From RH-AL1 sp965198495 (GTDB taxonomy: Bacteria > Pseudomonadota > Alphaproteobacteria > Rhizobiales > Beijerinckiaceae): DNA of 64,000 bases. Below the pieces are notes generated by a model. It was not told where the DNA came from. It made no database searches and worked only from the letters and a program-made list of their open reading frames with translations. The translations under genes were made by a program, and so were the position numbers. The stretch covers positions 3,100,001-3,164,000 of the forward strand of contig CBDAPL010000001.1 in NCBI GenBank assembly GCA_965198495.1. The letters are read 5' to 3'. Of the stretch, positions 24,186-33,283 are shown in pieces (the stretch's first letter is position 1; each line of letters starts with the position of its first letter).

Positions 24186-26801
24186 CTAGCGAACGCCATC
24201 GAGGCCGCTGGTCGCGGTCGCCGTCGTCGTGGTCGTGTTCTTCGCGAAGGAAGCATCGCCGAGCGTGCGCAGCTGCAACGAGACGAGGACCGTCTGATTG
24301 CGGCCGAAGGAGCCGGTCCCGTTGTCCTGATAGACCGACGTGTAGTTGATCGTGAACGTCGTGCATTCGTCGCTGTAGCCGCCGCCGACGCCGAGCGCCG
24401 CCACCGCGAACGGCCCCGGATTGGTGTAGTCGATCAGCGCCTCGGGATAAAGGTGACGGCTCATGTCGAACGTCACGTTCCCCTGGAGGAAGTAATTGTC
24501 CGTGATCTTGTACTTCGACGTGAGGGCGAGGCCCTCGCGGCGGACGTCGTAGCCGATCAGCGGCTGGGCCTCGTAGTTGGCGAACTGGATCCCGCCGGTG
24601 AGCGCGCCCAGGTTGATGGACGTGGTGAGGTCGACGCGTCGGTTCTCGAGTGTCGCGCTGTCGAACCGGCCCTGTGCGCCGAACGAAAGCAGCGGGAACG
24701 GGGTGATCGTCGCGCCGGCCACATAGTCGGACAAGGGTTTGTCGAGACCCGAGCTCAGGCCGACGTTGGCGGCATCGGGCGTCGCGTAGGCATTGTTGCC
24801 GGCGATCTGCGCCGATTGACCGAAGACGAAGCTGGCGTAGGCGCCGTTCTTCAACGTGACGGAGGCCTGGCCGCCGTAATTGGCGCGCAGGCCCGTCTCG
24901 AAGCGATCGTAGCCCGAAAACTTGTTCCAATCGAAGAGGTTGGTGGTGTCGAACACCAGGCTCTGCGCGTCGAGGTTCACCTGCGATTGGGTGCCGATCA
25001 CGTTGTTGGGGCGCGCGATGATCTGCCCGACCGGTTCGACCATGAACGACCCGTAGCGGGTATTGGTGAGGAACGGGTAGCGATACTCGAGCCCGACGCC
25101 GGGGATGAGGTTGCCGGTCGTGCCGGACTGCACGAAGGCGGTCTGGTTGGAGTTGGTGGAGCCGGTCGTGCTGATGGAATTGGTCGACGTGTTGAGGTCG
25201 AGCGTCTCGCCGTTGACGCGGGCGAAGGCGAACGGCGTCCAAACCTCGCCGAGCTGGTCGATGTACTTGCGCTGGTAGTTGACCTGGCCGGTGGCGCGCG
25301 TGTAGTCGCCGCCGATGCCGCGCAGCAGGCACGAGCTGCCGGAGGTCCGGCCCGGGACGAAGACGTTGCAGGTGTCGTAGAGCCCGAAGGTCGAGTCGAG
25401 CACCCGCGGACCGACGGCCTGGAAGCTTGCCGACTCCGCCGATAGGCTCGTCAGGTTGAAATCGAACTCGAGCTGCCCGCCGATCCCGTGCGACCTGGCG
25501 GGATCGATGTCCACCGTCCGGTTGTAGTCGAGCACCGGATGCGCGATGGGCTGCTGGTTTTGGATGTCGTGGCTCGACAGGCCCTGGATGTAGAAGCCGC
25601 GCAGATCGAAGAAGCTGCGATCGCCCTGGCCCGTCAGGTAGAGCGTCGAGATCGACTCGCTGAAATAGTTCGCGGAGATCGTATCCGTCGGTATCGAATA
25701 GTCGAACAGGTAATACTTGTCGGAGAGGGCGGCGATGTTCCAGCCGAACCGCCAGCGGTCGGTGATCTGGAAGTCGCCCTTTGTGTCGATATCGCCGCGC
25801 AACCGTCTGTCGCTGGCGCCGTAGGGCGCGGTCGCGAAGGCGCCCGGATGCAGCTCGTCGATGCCCGAGACACGAAAGTAATACAACCCGTTGTCGAACC
25901 GCTGCCGGAACTCGGCCGCGCCGAAGAAGCCCTGGTTCGTGAAGGCTGTCGGCGTGACCGTCAGATCGTAGTTCGGCGCGAAATTGAAGAAGATCGGCAG
26001 GTTCACGCCATAGCCGAGCTGCGATTTGTAGAATGTCTTGGGCTCGAGCAGACCCGACTTGCGCAGCACGGTCGGGTCGGGCGCCGACAGGAACGGCGTG
26101 TAGGCGACCGGGATGCCGAGAAACTCGAGATCGGCATCCTCGTAGTAGATCATCTGCTCGTCGTTCTTGTGGATGATCCGCTTGGCGCGGACCCGCCACA
26201 GCGGCGGCTTGTCGGGGTTGTTCTTGCAGGCGTCGCAGGCGGTGTAGGTGCCCTTGTCGAACACCGTCGTGTCGCCGCCGATGCGCTCGACGCGCGGCGC
26301 GCTGTAGTGGGTCGCCTGCGGGCCGGGCGTGTCGGCGCGCAGGCTGTCGATGAAGCCGTCGCGGAAATCGTCGGTAAGGTCGAACTTGTCGCCGTGCAGG
26401 ATCGTCCCGTCCTTCTCGGTCAGCTTGGCGTGGCCGACCGCGAAGAGGCGCTTGGTGGTCTTGTCGTAGATGACCTTGTCGGCCTCGAGCGTGCGTCCGT
26501 CGTAGTAGATGCGAACGTTCTTGTTGGCGGTGACGGTGTTCGCGTCGGTGTTCTGGACGAGTTCGTCGGCCTCGACGAGCATCTTGGCGTTCTTGTCGGC
26601 CGGCTTGATCCGGTCGTTGAGCGTCTGCGCGCGCGCGGGCGCGGCGAGGACGCCCACGGCGCAGCCCGCGAGCGCCAACGCGGTCAGCGTCGCGAACACG
26701 GCGCCGCGCACCCCATCGACGACGCGACCACCCCCTCCGCTGATCACGCCACGCCGGCCGGTCGGAGGAGACGGCACGCGGGGGGCAAACAGGCGCCCCA
26801 T
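24186..26801 (-). CDS. lptD: LPS-assembly outer-membrane protein LptD
   Basis: An 871-residue LptD. The signal region has ATLTALALAGCAVGVLAAPA (residues ~35-55). The periplasmic OstA/LptA-like jellyroll has MLVEADELVQNTDANTVTAN and RTLEADKVIYDK, and the C-terminal barrel begins near residue 190. The conserved AC and CK cysteines appear in TYTACDACKNNPDK. The ATG shares one base with the lptG stop (TGATG) and has a CAGGAGG ribosome site, so the long upstream frame is rejected. Inserts LPS into the outer leaflet with LptE. Confidence 0.95.
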   Translation of the reverse strand: MGRLFAPRVPSPPTGRRGVISGGGGRVVDGVRGAVFATLTALALAGCAVGVLAAPARAQTLNDRIKPADKNAKMLVEADELVQNTDANTVTANKNVRIYYDGRTLEADKVIYDKTTKRLFAVGHAKLTEKDGTILHGDKFDLTDDFRDGFIDSLRADTPGPQATHYSAPRVERIGGDTTVFDKGTYTACDACKNNPDKPPLWRVRAKRIIHKNDEQMIYYEDADLEFLGIPVAYTPFLSAPDPTVLRKSGLLEPKTFYKSQLGYGVNLPIFFNFAPNYDLTVTPTAFTNQGFFGAAEFRQRFDNGLYYFRVSGIDELHPGAFATAPYGASDRRLRGDIDTKGDFQITDRWRFGWNIAALSDKYYLFDYSIPTDTISANYFSESISTLYLTGQGDRSFFDLRGFYIQGLSSHDIQNQQPIAHPVLDYNRTVDIDPARSHGIGGQLEFDFNLTSLSAESASFQAVGPRVLDSTFGLYDTCNVFVPGRTSGSSCLLRGIGGDYTRATGQVNYQRKYIDQLGEVWTPFAFARVNGETLDLNTSTNSISTTGSTNSNQTAFVQSGTTGNLIPGVGLEYRYPFLTNTRYGSFMVEPVGQIIARPNNVIGTQSQVNLDAQSLVFDTTNLFDWNKFSGYDRFETGLRANYGGQASVTLKNGAYASFVFGQSAQIAGNNAYATPDAANVGLSSGLDKPLSDYVAGATITPFPLLSFGAQGRFDSATLENRRVDLTTSINLGALTGGIQFANYEAQPLIGYDVRREGLALTSKYKITDNYFLQGNVTFDMSRHLYPEALIDYTNPGPFAVAALGVGGGYSDECTTFTINYTSVYQDNGTGSFGRNQTVLVSLQLRTLGDASFAKNTTTTTATATSGLDGVR

Positions 26802-27886
26802 CAACCGTCCTCCTGGTTCAGTAGCGCCAACGCCCCCAGCATGCTCGCCACGACAGCGGGCGACCACGCCGCGACCGGTGCGCTGAGCACGCCGGACCCA
26901 CCGAGATCACCCACGAATTTCGTCGCCACATAGAGCACGAACCCGGCCGCCACGCCACCGCCCACGAACTTAGCGATTCCACCAAAGCGGAAAAATCTTA
27001 AGGAAAAGGCCGCCGCGATCAGCGTCATCGCGACGAGGAGGAGCGGCCGCGCCAGCAGGGTCTGGAACTGCAGGCGGTAGCCGTTGGCGTCGAGGCCGGC
27101 ACTCTCCGTCTCGTCGCGCAGCGCCGGCAGCTCCCAGAATGGGACCGCGTCGGCGGACATCGAGCTATCGGAGACCTGGCCCGGCTGCAGGTTCGTGGCG
27201 AGCAAGAAGGTCTGGAAATGATGCGGCTGCTCGCCGGCCTCGGAGCTCTGGACGTCATCGAGCCGCCAGGCTCCCGGCTCGAGCACCGCGCGCGAGGCTA
27301 TCATCCGGGCCGCGAAACGGCCGTCGCGATCGTAGACGTAGGCCGTGACGCCGACGAGTATGTTGTTGTTTTCCAGCCCCTTGTCGGCGCGCAGGATGGA
27401 TTCGCCATCGATCCCGGTCTGCCGCACCCAGACCAGCGTGCTCGCCTCGGTCGACCCGTTCTTGCCAAACAGAGCCTCCTCGATGTGGTCGGCGCGTTGC
27501 TTCATCGCGGCCGAGAGCGGGTTCAGTACCGTCACCGAGACGATGCCGATCAGGACGGAGATGAGGATTGGCGGGAAGAGAAACTGCCAGACCGATATGC
27601 CGGAGGCACGCGCCACGAGGAGCTCCAGCTTGCGCGTGAGGTCGAGGAACACCGCCATCGATCCGAACAGGACGCAGAACGGCAGCACCTGCTCGGACAC
27701 CGAGGGCGTACGCAGCAACGAAAGGAAGGCGACGGACCACGCCGTGACACCGGCGATGCTTCCGGTGCGCCGCAGCAGTTCGACGAAGTCGATCACGAAG
27801 ACCAAGCTGAAGATCGTCGCGAAAACCGCGAAGATCATGCGGAAGAAGCGGGACGACAAATAGCGGCCGAGCGTCAAGCCGATCAT
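26801..27886 (-). CDS. lptG: LPS export permease LptG
   Basis: A 361-residue LptF/LptG-family permease: LGRYLSSRFFRMIFAVFATI leads the first membrane helix, FVIDFVELLRRTG follows, then LLRTPSVSEQVLPFCVLFGS and LELLVARASGISVWQFLFPP. A periplasmic beta-jellyroll lies at about 130-270, and three more membrane helices at the C-terminus. DFVELLRR and the coupling-helix region match LptG better than LptF. It forms the inner-membrane LptB2FG transporter. The usual lptF gene is not upstream here. Confidence 0.93.
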   Translation of the reverse strand: MIGLTLGRYLSSRFFRMIFAVFATIFSLVFVIDFVELLRRTGSIAGVTAWSVAFLSLLRTPSVSEQVLPFCVLFGSMAVFLDLTRKLELLVARASGISVWQFLFPPILISVLIGIVSVTVLNPLSAAMKQRADHIEEALFGKNGSTEASTLVWVRQTGIDGESILRADKGLENNNILVGVTAYVYDRDGRFAARMIASRAVLEPGAWRLDDVQSSEAGEQPHHFQTFLLATNLQPGQVSDSSMSADAVPFWELPALRDETESAGLDANGYRLQFQTLLARPLLLVAMTLIAAAFSLRFFRFGGIAKFVGGGVAAGFVLYVATKFVGDLGGSGVLSAPVAAWSPAVVASMLGALALLNQEDG

Positions 27887-28348
27887 GGCTCTGCTTACAG
27901 CATGCGATGAGGCTTGATGATGGCGGACCGCGACGTGACGCGATTGTGAAGTCCCGCGCGCCTGACGCGCGCCGGATACGTCCCCGGCGAGCCGGAGATC
28001 GAGCCAATAGGAAGGTGTTGCGAGCGCTTGGAACAAGGCATTCAGATCGGCTTCGGGCTCCTTGCGGCATGAGAGTGCAGGCACCCACCCCCGCTTAGAC
28101 CCGGCGCCGGCAACGGCCTAGTGTTTGGCGGCAACACCGGCCGGCGAAGCGGGCGCCGAAAAGCCGGTCGAATACGCCACCGGCGCCGCGCGGATGCGGC
28201 GCGATGGGGCACTTGCCTCGACGGGCCGGTACCAACATGATGGCGCGACGGCTGAAGGCCACGCCCGCGAAGGCGACGTGCCGCGCGGCTTCGAAGCGTC
28301 GCGGGGAGCATGTCCCCGCACGCAGGCAGGGAAGACCAGGAAAACACG
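27887..28348. other. Intergenic region between divergent lptG and pepA
   Basis: 462 bases with no convincing gene. In most alphaproteobacteria lptF would begin here, but all minus-strand frames are arginine/histidine/alanine-rich shadow with no LptF-like membrane helix. The region must carry the promoters for both directions, but no clear motif was found. Confidence 0.6.
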
Positions 28349-29923
28349 ATGTCCGAGTCCATCAAGATCGATTACGTCGCCTTGTCGGCGCTGAAGGCGG
28401 ACGCACCCCTGCCGGACGGACAGGCTTCCGCCACGCTCGTGGTCTTCGCCTCCTCGACGCTCGAGCTGGGCGCCGCGACCAAGTCGTTCCTGGGGACGCA
28501 AGGCGAGACCTTGGTGGCCAAGGCGGCACGCGCCGCGAAATTCAAAGGCAAGGTCGGCAACGTGCTCGATCTCATCGCGCCGGCGGGCCTCCCGGCCGAC
28601 CGGTTGATGGTCGTGGGTGTCGGTGGCCCCGGCAAGCCGGACGCGACGGACGAGGCGGGTAAGCCTTCGGCGAAGGAAAAGCCGTTCGATCTCACCAACC
28701 TGGGCGGCGCGGTGGCCGGCAAGATCGGGCGCGGCGGCAACGCGGTCGTCGTGTTCGACCTCCCTCGCGACATCGCCGACCCGGCGCATGCCGTCGCCGC
28801 GTTCACCCTCGGGTTGCGTCTGCGCGACTACAAGTTCGACCTCTACAAGACCAAGAAGAAGGACGATGCCGAAGAGGATGGCGCCCTGCGCGTGACGCTC
28901 GCCGTCGCCGATCCCGAAGCCGCCGAAGCCGCCGTCGCCGCGCATGCCGCGATCGCCGATGGCATCATCACCGCCCGCTCGCTCGTCAACGAGCCGCCGA
29001 ACGTCCTCTATCCCGAATCCTTCGCCGAGCGCGCCAAGGCGCTCGAAAGCATCGGCGTCGAGGTGGAGGTGCTCGACGAGGCGGCGATGCGCAAGCTCGG
29101 CATGGGCGCGATCCTCGGCGTCAGCCAGGGTTCGGCGCGGCCCGGCCGGGTCGTCGTGATGCGCTGGAGCGGCGCCGCGGGCTCGAGCGAGCCGCCGGTC
29201 GCCTTCATCGGCAAGGGCGTGACCTTCGACACCGGCGGCATCTCGATCAAGCCGTCGAGCGGGATGGAGGACATGAAGGGCGACATGGCGGGCGCCGCCT
29301 GCGTCGTCGGCCTCATGCAGGCGCTGGCCGGCCGCAAGGCCAAGGTGAACGCCATCGGCGCCATCGGCATCGTCGAGAACATGCCCGGCCCGGAAGCCTA
29401 TCGGCCCGGCGACATCCTCACCTCGATGTCGGGCCAGACGATCGAGATCGTCAACACCGACGCCGAGGGCCGACTGGTGCTGGCCGACGTCTGCTGGTAC
29501 GTCCAGGACAAGTACAAGCCGCGCTTCATGATCGACCTCGCGACCCTCACCGGCGCGATCCTCGTGGCGCTCGGCCAGGAACACGCCGGCCTCTTCTCCA
29601 ACGACGACGCGCTCAGCGAGAAGATCCTGGCGGCCGGCAAGGCCACCGGCGAGAAGCTCTGGCGCATGCCGCTCGGCCCCGCCTACGACAAGCTGATCGA
29701 CTCGAAGTTCGCCGACGTGAAGAATTCCGGCGGCCGCCACGCCGGCTCGATCACCGCCGCGCACTTCATCCAGCGCTTCGTCAACGACACGCCGTGGGCG
29801 CATCTCGACATCGCCGGCATGGGCATGTCCTCGCCGTCGAACGACATCAACCAGAGCTGGGGCTCCGGCTGGGGCGTTCGCCTGCTCGACCGGCTCGTCG
29901 CCGACAGCTACGAGACGCACTGA
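28349..29923 (+). CDS. pepA: Leucyl aminopeptidase (M17)
   Basis: A 524-residue cytosol aminopeptidase. The N-terminal half is the variable domain; the catalytic C-terminal half has GKGVTFDTGGISIKPSSGME (metal and Lys site), MKGDMAGAACVVGLMQAL, the signature NTDAEGRLVLADV and the late GWGVRLLDRLV. It removes N-terminal residues with two metal ions. The ATG at 28349 is used; an open stretch of 13 codons precedes it. Divergent from the lpt operon and followed by holC after 16 bases. Confidence 0.97.
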   Translation: MSESIKIDYVALSALKADAPLPDGQASATLVVFASSTLELGAATKSFLGTQGETLVAKAARAAKFKGKVGNVLDLIAPAGLPADRLMVVGVGGPGKPDATDEAGKPSAKEKPFDLTNLGGAVAGKIGRGGNAVVVFDLPRDIADPAHAVAAFTLGLRLRDYKFDLYKTKKKDDAEEDGALRVTLAVADPEAAEAAVAAHAAIADGIITARSLVNEPPNVLYPESFAERAKALESIGVEVEVLDEAAMRKLGMGAILGVSQGSARPGRVVVMRWSGAAGSSEPPVAFIGKGVTFDTGGISIKPSSGMEDMKGDMAGAACVVGLMQALAGRKAKVNAIGAIGIVENMPGPEAYRPGDILTSMSGQTIEIVNTDAEGRLVLADVCWYVQDKYKPRFMIDLATLTGAILVALGQEHAGLFSNDDALSEKILAAGKATGEKLWRMPLGPAYDKLIDSKFADVKNSGGRHAGSITAAHFIQRFVNDTPWAHLDIAGMGMSSPSNDINQSWGSGWGVRLLDRLVADSYETH

Positions 29924-29939
29924 GACGAGCTGACCGGCG

Positions 29940-30395
29940 GTGGAAATCTGGTTCTACCATCTGCTGAGCCAGCCTCTCGAACGCGCCCTGCCCGCCTTGA
30001 TCGACAAGGCGGTCGGGCGCGGATGGCGCGTGATCGTCGAGACGGTGGATGATCTGAGACTGCGCGCGCTCGACGATCTTCTATGGACGTTTTCGACGGA
30101 GAGCTTCCTGCCGCATGCCAGCGCCAAGGACAAAGGTGCCGAGCGCCAGCCGATCCTTGTCACGAACGGGCCGGAGAACCCCAACGCGGCGGCGCTGCGC
30201 ATGTACGTCGAGGGCGCGGAAATCGGCCTCGACCACGCGACCGCGTCTTACGAGCGCGTGATGCTCTTGTTCGATGGCCGAGACGACGTCGAACTAGCCG
30301 CCGCGCGTCGACAATGGTCGCGCCTGAAGAACGAGGGCTTCACCCTGGCCTATTGGCAGCAGAATGAGGGGGGCGGCTGGGAGCGGAAAGTTTAG
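29940..30395 (+). CDS. holC: DNA polymerase III chi subunit
   Basis: A 151-residue HolC: the GTG start gives VEIWFYHLLSQPLERALPAL, then the GWRVIVETVDD strand, LLWTFSTESFLPHASA and RQPILVTNGPENPN. Chi links the clamp loader to single-strand binding protein. It follows pepA immediately, the standard alphaproteobacterial order. Confidence 0.93.
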   Translation: MEIWFYHLLSQPLERALPALIDKAVGRGWRVIVETVDDLRLRALDDLLWTFSTESFLPHASAKDKGAERQPILVTNGPENPNAAALRMYVEGAEIGLDHATASYERVMLLFDGRDDVELAAARRQWSRLKNEGFTLAYWQQNEGGGWERKV

Positions 30396-30487
30396 CCGCG
30401 CTGCCAGCCGGACAGACGTGCGGACAGAGCCGTCACGGCCTCGCGAGCCTCCCCATCAAGGCCGACAAGCCGTCTTGCCCACTCGTG

Positions 30488-31450
30488 TCAGGCCACGACG
30501 AGTTCGTGTACGCTGAAGAGGGACTTGGCGTCGGTCCAGACGCGCGACGGCGTCCACCCCGCTTGGACGACCAGCGCGCGGAAATCGGCGATCGTGTACT
30601 TATGCGAGTTCTCGGTATGGATCGTCTCGCCGGGGCGAAACGCGAAACGCTGGCCGAGAAGGGAGACCGTCTGGGCACGCTGGCTGACGAGATGCATCTC
30701 GATACGGCTCTGCCGCGCGTTGAAGATCGCCTCGTGCTCGAAGCCGGCAAGGTCGAAGTCGGCGCCAAGTTCGCGGTTGGCGCGCACCAGCAGGTTCTTG
30801 TTGAAAGCGGCCGTGACGCCCGCGGCATCATTATAGGCCGGCAGGAGAGCGCCGAGGTCCTTGCGCAGGTCGACCCCGATGATGAGCCGCCCCCCCGCGT
30901 CCATCATCGCCGCCATCTCTGCAAGCAACGCGATAGCGTCCTGGCGCTGGAAGTTGCCGATCGTCGAGCCGGGGAAGAAACCCATCCGCGGGCACGCGCG
31001 GAGATCCTCGGGCAGCACCAACGTCGAACGGAAATCGCCGACCACCGGCGTGACGCGCAGGGTGGGGAAGCGATGGGTCAGACGCGTGCGCGCCTCCTCG
31101 AGCGCGCTCGCCGACACGTCGACAGGCACGTAGGCCGCCAGCTTGTCGAGCGCGGCGAGAAGAATCTCGGTCTTGCGGCTCGAGCCGGAGCCGAATTCGA
31201 TCAGCACCGAGCCCGTCGGGGTCCCGGCAACGATCTCGCCGACGCAGGCGGTGAGAATGGCGGTCTCGGTCCGGGTCGGATAATATTCCGGAGCGTCGGT
31301 GATCTGCTCGAAGAGCTCGCTGCCCTGCTCGTCGTAGAAATACTGGCACGGCAGCGTCTTCGGCTCGGCGCCCAGGCCAGCCAAGACCGCGTCGGCAAAG
31401 CCCGACGAATCGACCGTCTCGGCGACGTACGGTTGGGCCTCGCGGGTCAT
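30488..31450 (-). CDS. egtD: L-histidine N-alpha-methyltransferase (ergothioneine)
   Basis: A 320-residue EgtD-type methyltransferase that trimethylates histidine to hercynine. Motifs: YFYDEQGSELFEQITDAPEY and YPTRTETAIL at the N-terminal histidine-binding part, LIEFGSGSSRKTEILL as AdoMet loop (about 83-98), FFPGSTIGNF (about 180) and FRPGETIHTENSHKY (about 275). Its ATG overlaps the egtB stop by four bases (ATGA), so the two are coupled. Confidence 0.96.
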   Translation of the reverse strand: MTREAQPYVAETVDSSGFADAVLAGLGAEPKTLPCQYFYDEQGSELFEQITDAPEYYPTRTETAILTACVGEIVAGTPTGSVLIEFGSGSSRKTEILLAALDKLAAYVPVDVSASALEEARTRLTHRFPTLRVTPVVGDFRSTLVLPEDLRACPRMGFFPGSTIGNFQRQDAIALLAEMAAMMDAGGRLIIGVDLRKDLGALLPAYNDAAGVTAAFNKNLLVRANRELGADFDLAGFEHEAIFNARQSRIEMHLVSQRAQTVSLLGQRFAFRPGETIHTENSHKYTIADFRALVVQAGWTPSRVWTDAKSLFSVHELVVA

Positions 31451-32721
31451 CGGTCGCTCGCGAGACGCAGGCCGGTGAACTGCCAGCGCTGATGAGGATA
31501 GAAGAAGTTGCGGTAGGTGGCGCGTTCATGCCCCGGCGGGGTCGCGCACGACGACCCCCGCAGCACCTGCTGGCCGACCATGAACTTGCCGTTGTATTCG
31601 CCAATCGCGCCGGGCGCCGCGCGATAGCGTGGGTAGGGAAGGTAGGCGCTTTGCGTCCACTGCCAGACCTGGCCAAACATCTGCCGGTCGCCGCTCGTCG
31701 CGGCGGTGGGGTACAGCCTGCGAGGCGAATCGCCGCGACCGGTCTCGCCCAGCGCGACCGCCGCGTGTTCCCATTCGAACTCGGTGGGAAGCCGATGGCC
31801 GGCCCAACGCGCATAGGCGTCCGCCTCGTAATAGCTGATGTTGCAGACGGGTGCGGCGTCATCGACGGGCAGGAGGCCGTGCAAGCCCATCTGTCGCCAG
31901 CCGCCATCGTGCGCTTCCCAGTAGAGCGGCGCCGCCCAGCCACCTGCTTTCACCGCGGCCCAACCGTCGGCGAGCCATAACGCGGCATCGCGGTAGCCGC
32001 CGCCTTCGACAAATCCAAGCCATTCCCCGTTGGTGACGAGACGGTCGGCCAGGGCGAACGGTTGCAGGAGCGCGTCGTGGCGCGGACCCTCGTTGTCGAA
32101 GCTGAAACCATCACCCGTGTGGCCGATGGCATGGATCCCGCCCTCGAACGGAATGAACCGGGTCGGCAGCACATCCGCGCTGCGCGACGGCGCCGTTGAG
32201 TCGTAAGCCGGGCGGAGCGGTTGGCTGTCGAACAGGCTCAAAACATCGGTGAGCAAAAGCTCCTGGTGCTGCTGCTCATGGTTGATGCCAACATCGAGAA
32301 GGGCACGAACCTCGGGATCGTCGATCGCCGGGCTCGCGCACAAGGCTCGCAGGCCGTCATCGACGTGGGCGCGATAGGCGATCATCTCGTCGTGCCGCGG
32401 GCGGGTCAAGAGCCCTCTCGCCCCGCGCGGTTGCCGCGCGCCTTCGGCTTCGTAATAGGAGTTGAAGCAGAAGGGGAACCGCTCGTCGAAGATGCGATAT
32501 CCCGCGAGGTGCGGCTTCAGGAGAAATGTTTCGAAGAACCACGTGACATGCGCCAAATGCCACTTCGTCGGGCTCGCGTCGTCATTGGGCTGCACGACCT
32601 GGTCTTCCGGCGACAGGGGAGCCGCGAGATCGAGGGAGTGACGTCGCGTTTCGAACAGGCGTTTGGCAAGGTCATCGGCGGAAGCGGAAGTCGCGTCCCT
32701 CAGCAAAAGTCCCGACGTCAT
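31447..32721 (-). CDS. egtB: Ergothioneine synthase EgtB (sulfoxide synthase)
   Basis: A 424-residue non-heme iron enzyme that joins hercynine to a thiol (Cys or gamma-Glu-Cys) oxidatively. The N-terminal DinB-like domain supplies iron ligands in KWHLAHVTWFFE (about 55) and NHEQQHQE (about 148). The C-terminal FGE-sulfatase domain covers ~185-424 with NISYYEADAYARWAGHRLPT, EFEWEH and GSSCATPPGHERATYRNFF. ATG at 32721 is taken over a TTG two codons upstream. egtC, egtA and egtE are not nearby, as usual in proteobacteria. Confidence 0.96.
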   Translation of the reverse strand: MTSGLLLRDATSASADDLAKRLFETRRHSLDLAAPLSPEDQVVQPNDDASPTKWHLAHVTWFFETFLLKPHLAGYRIFDERFPFCFNSYYEAEGARQPRGARGLLTRPRHDEMIAYRAHVDDGLRALCASPAIDDPEVRALLDVGINHEQQHQELLLTDVLSLFDSQPLRPAYDSTAPSRSADVLPTRFIPFEGGIHAIGHTGDGFSFDNEGPRHDALLQPFALADRLVTNGEWLGFVEGGGYRDAALWLADGWAAVKAGGWAAPLYWEAHDGGWRQMGLHGLLPVDDAAPVCNISYYEADAYARWAGHRLPTEFEWEHAAVALGETGRGDSPRRLYPTAATSGDRQMFGQVWQWTQSAYLPYPRYRAAPGAIGEYNGKFMVGQQVLRGSSCATPPGHERATYRNFFYPHQRWQFTGLRLASDR

Positions 32722-32826
32722 GAGCAATCCATAGCGACGCTTTCGCGACTGACCGGCAGAACATTACGCGTCGGATGTTGGTTCCTGCGACGCGAGCGGC
32801 ATCAGATGGGGATCGCGGCGGGAAAT

Positions 32827-33216
32827 TTAAGCGCCGGTGGTTCGCACGACGCGTCGGCGCGCGCGGCCCAGCAGCAAGGCGGCGCGCGCGTTCAGGAGGC
32901 TGACCTCGCCACCAAAGCCGAACCAGCGGCGCGGCGAGCGGATCTCGCGCTCCACGCGATGCTCGGCGATCGCGATCAGCGTGGCCGGCGCCGCATGCGA
33001 GAGGCTGGGATGAAGCGCGTCGAGGGCGGAGGGCTTGTGCGCGTAGCGACGCGCCCGCTCCTTGACCATGTGGCTGGCGGCGCGCCGCGCCGCGGCGGCG
33101 ATCGCGTCGTCCCGCGTCTCCGCCAAGCGATTCTCGGCAAGGCGATCCTTCGCAAGGCGATCCTCGGCGTCGCCATGTTGATCGTCATGTTGATCTTCGC
33201 GCGCGATCCCGCCCAT
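32827..33216 (-). CDS. Unknown 129-aa protein under the GGTA-N4-TACC operators
   Basis: Not recognised. The ATG at 33216 has an excellent GAGGGGAGG ribosome site, and two copies of the operator lie 36-67 bases upstream. The N-terminus is charged, with a five-residue repeat A-[EK]-[DN]-R-L in three copies, then a helical middle (DDAIAAAARRAASHMVKERA), LHPSLSHAAPATLIAIAEHR and a C-terminal RWFGFGGEVSLLNARAALLL. No cysteine, no membrane helix. It lies head-away from the repressor gene and downstream in orientation reads towards egtB. A long plus-strand frame overlaps but has no ribosome site. Confidence 0.6.
   Translation of the reverse strand: MGGIAREDQHDDQHGDAEDRLAKDRLAENRLAETRDDAIAAAARRAASHMVKERARRYAHKPSALDALHPSLSHAAPATLIAIAEHRVEREIRSPRRWFGFGGEVSLLNARAALLLGRARRRVVRTTGA
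33127..33171. repeat. Three imperfect 15-bp direct repeats inside the 129-aa gene
   Basis: Units at 33127-33141, 33142-33156 and 33157-33171 follow GCGAT(T/C)CT(C/T)(G/C)GCAAG, differing at a few positions. On the coding strand they give the A-[EK]-[DN]-R-L repeat. Confidence 0.7.
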
Positions 33217-33251
33217 GCCAGCCTCCCCTCGGTGAAGCCAGCAGACTAACT

Positions 33252-33263
33252 GGTACTTTTACC
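33252..33263. promoter_or_regulatory. GGTA-N4-TACC operator copy 1
   Basis: GGTACTTTTACC, an inverted repeat of GGTA with a four-base centre. It lies between the 3' end of the repressor gene and the start of the 129-aa gene, centred exactly 20 bases from copy 2, consistent with two repressor dimers on one helix face. Confidence 0.65.
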
Positions 33264-33271
33264 CTTGTAAA

Positions 33272-33283
33272 GGTACCCTTACC
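33272..33283. promoter_or_regulatory. GGTA-N4-TACC operator copy 2
   Basis: GGTACCCTTACC, same palindrome as copy 1. It overlaps the repressor stop codon (33279-33281) and lies beside a TTTACA -35-like element on the minus strand serving the 129-aa gene. Confidence 0.65.

Noticed and set aside
23165..24256. Extended start of the surA-like gene at 24256
   Set aside because: The extra 53 residues are arginine-rich and would bury the signal peptide; they also run into the lptD end.
28118..29920. 600-codon minus-strand frame over pepA
   Set aside because: Mirror of pepA codons in a GC-rich genome; composition is not protein-like.
33127..33171. 15-bp repeats as a regulatory iteron array
   Set aside because: They lie inside the coding part of the 129-aa gene and keep its frame, so they are better explained as protein repeats.
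32221..33249. 342-codon plus-strand frame across egtB and the 129-aa gene
   Set aside because: Its first half is antisense to egtB; no ribosome site. The opposite frame has a strong one.
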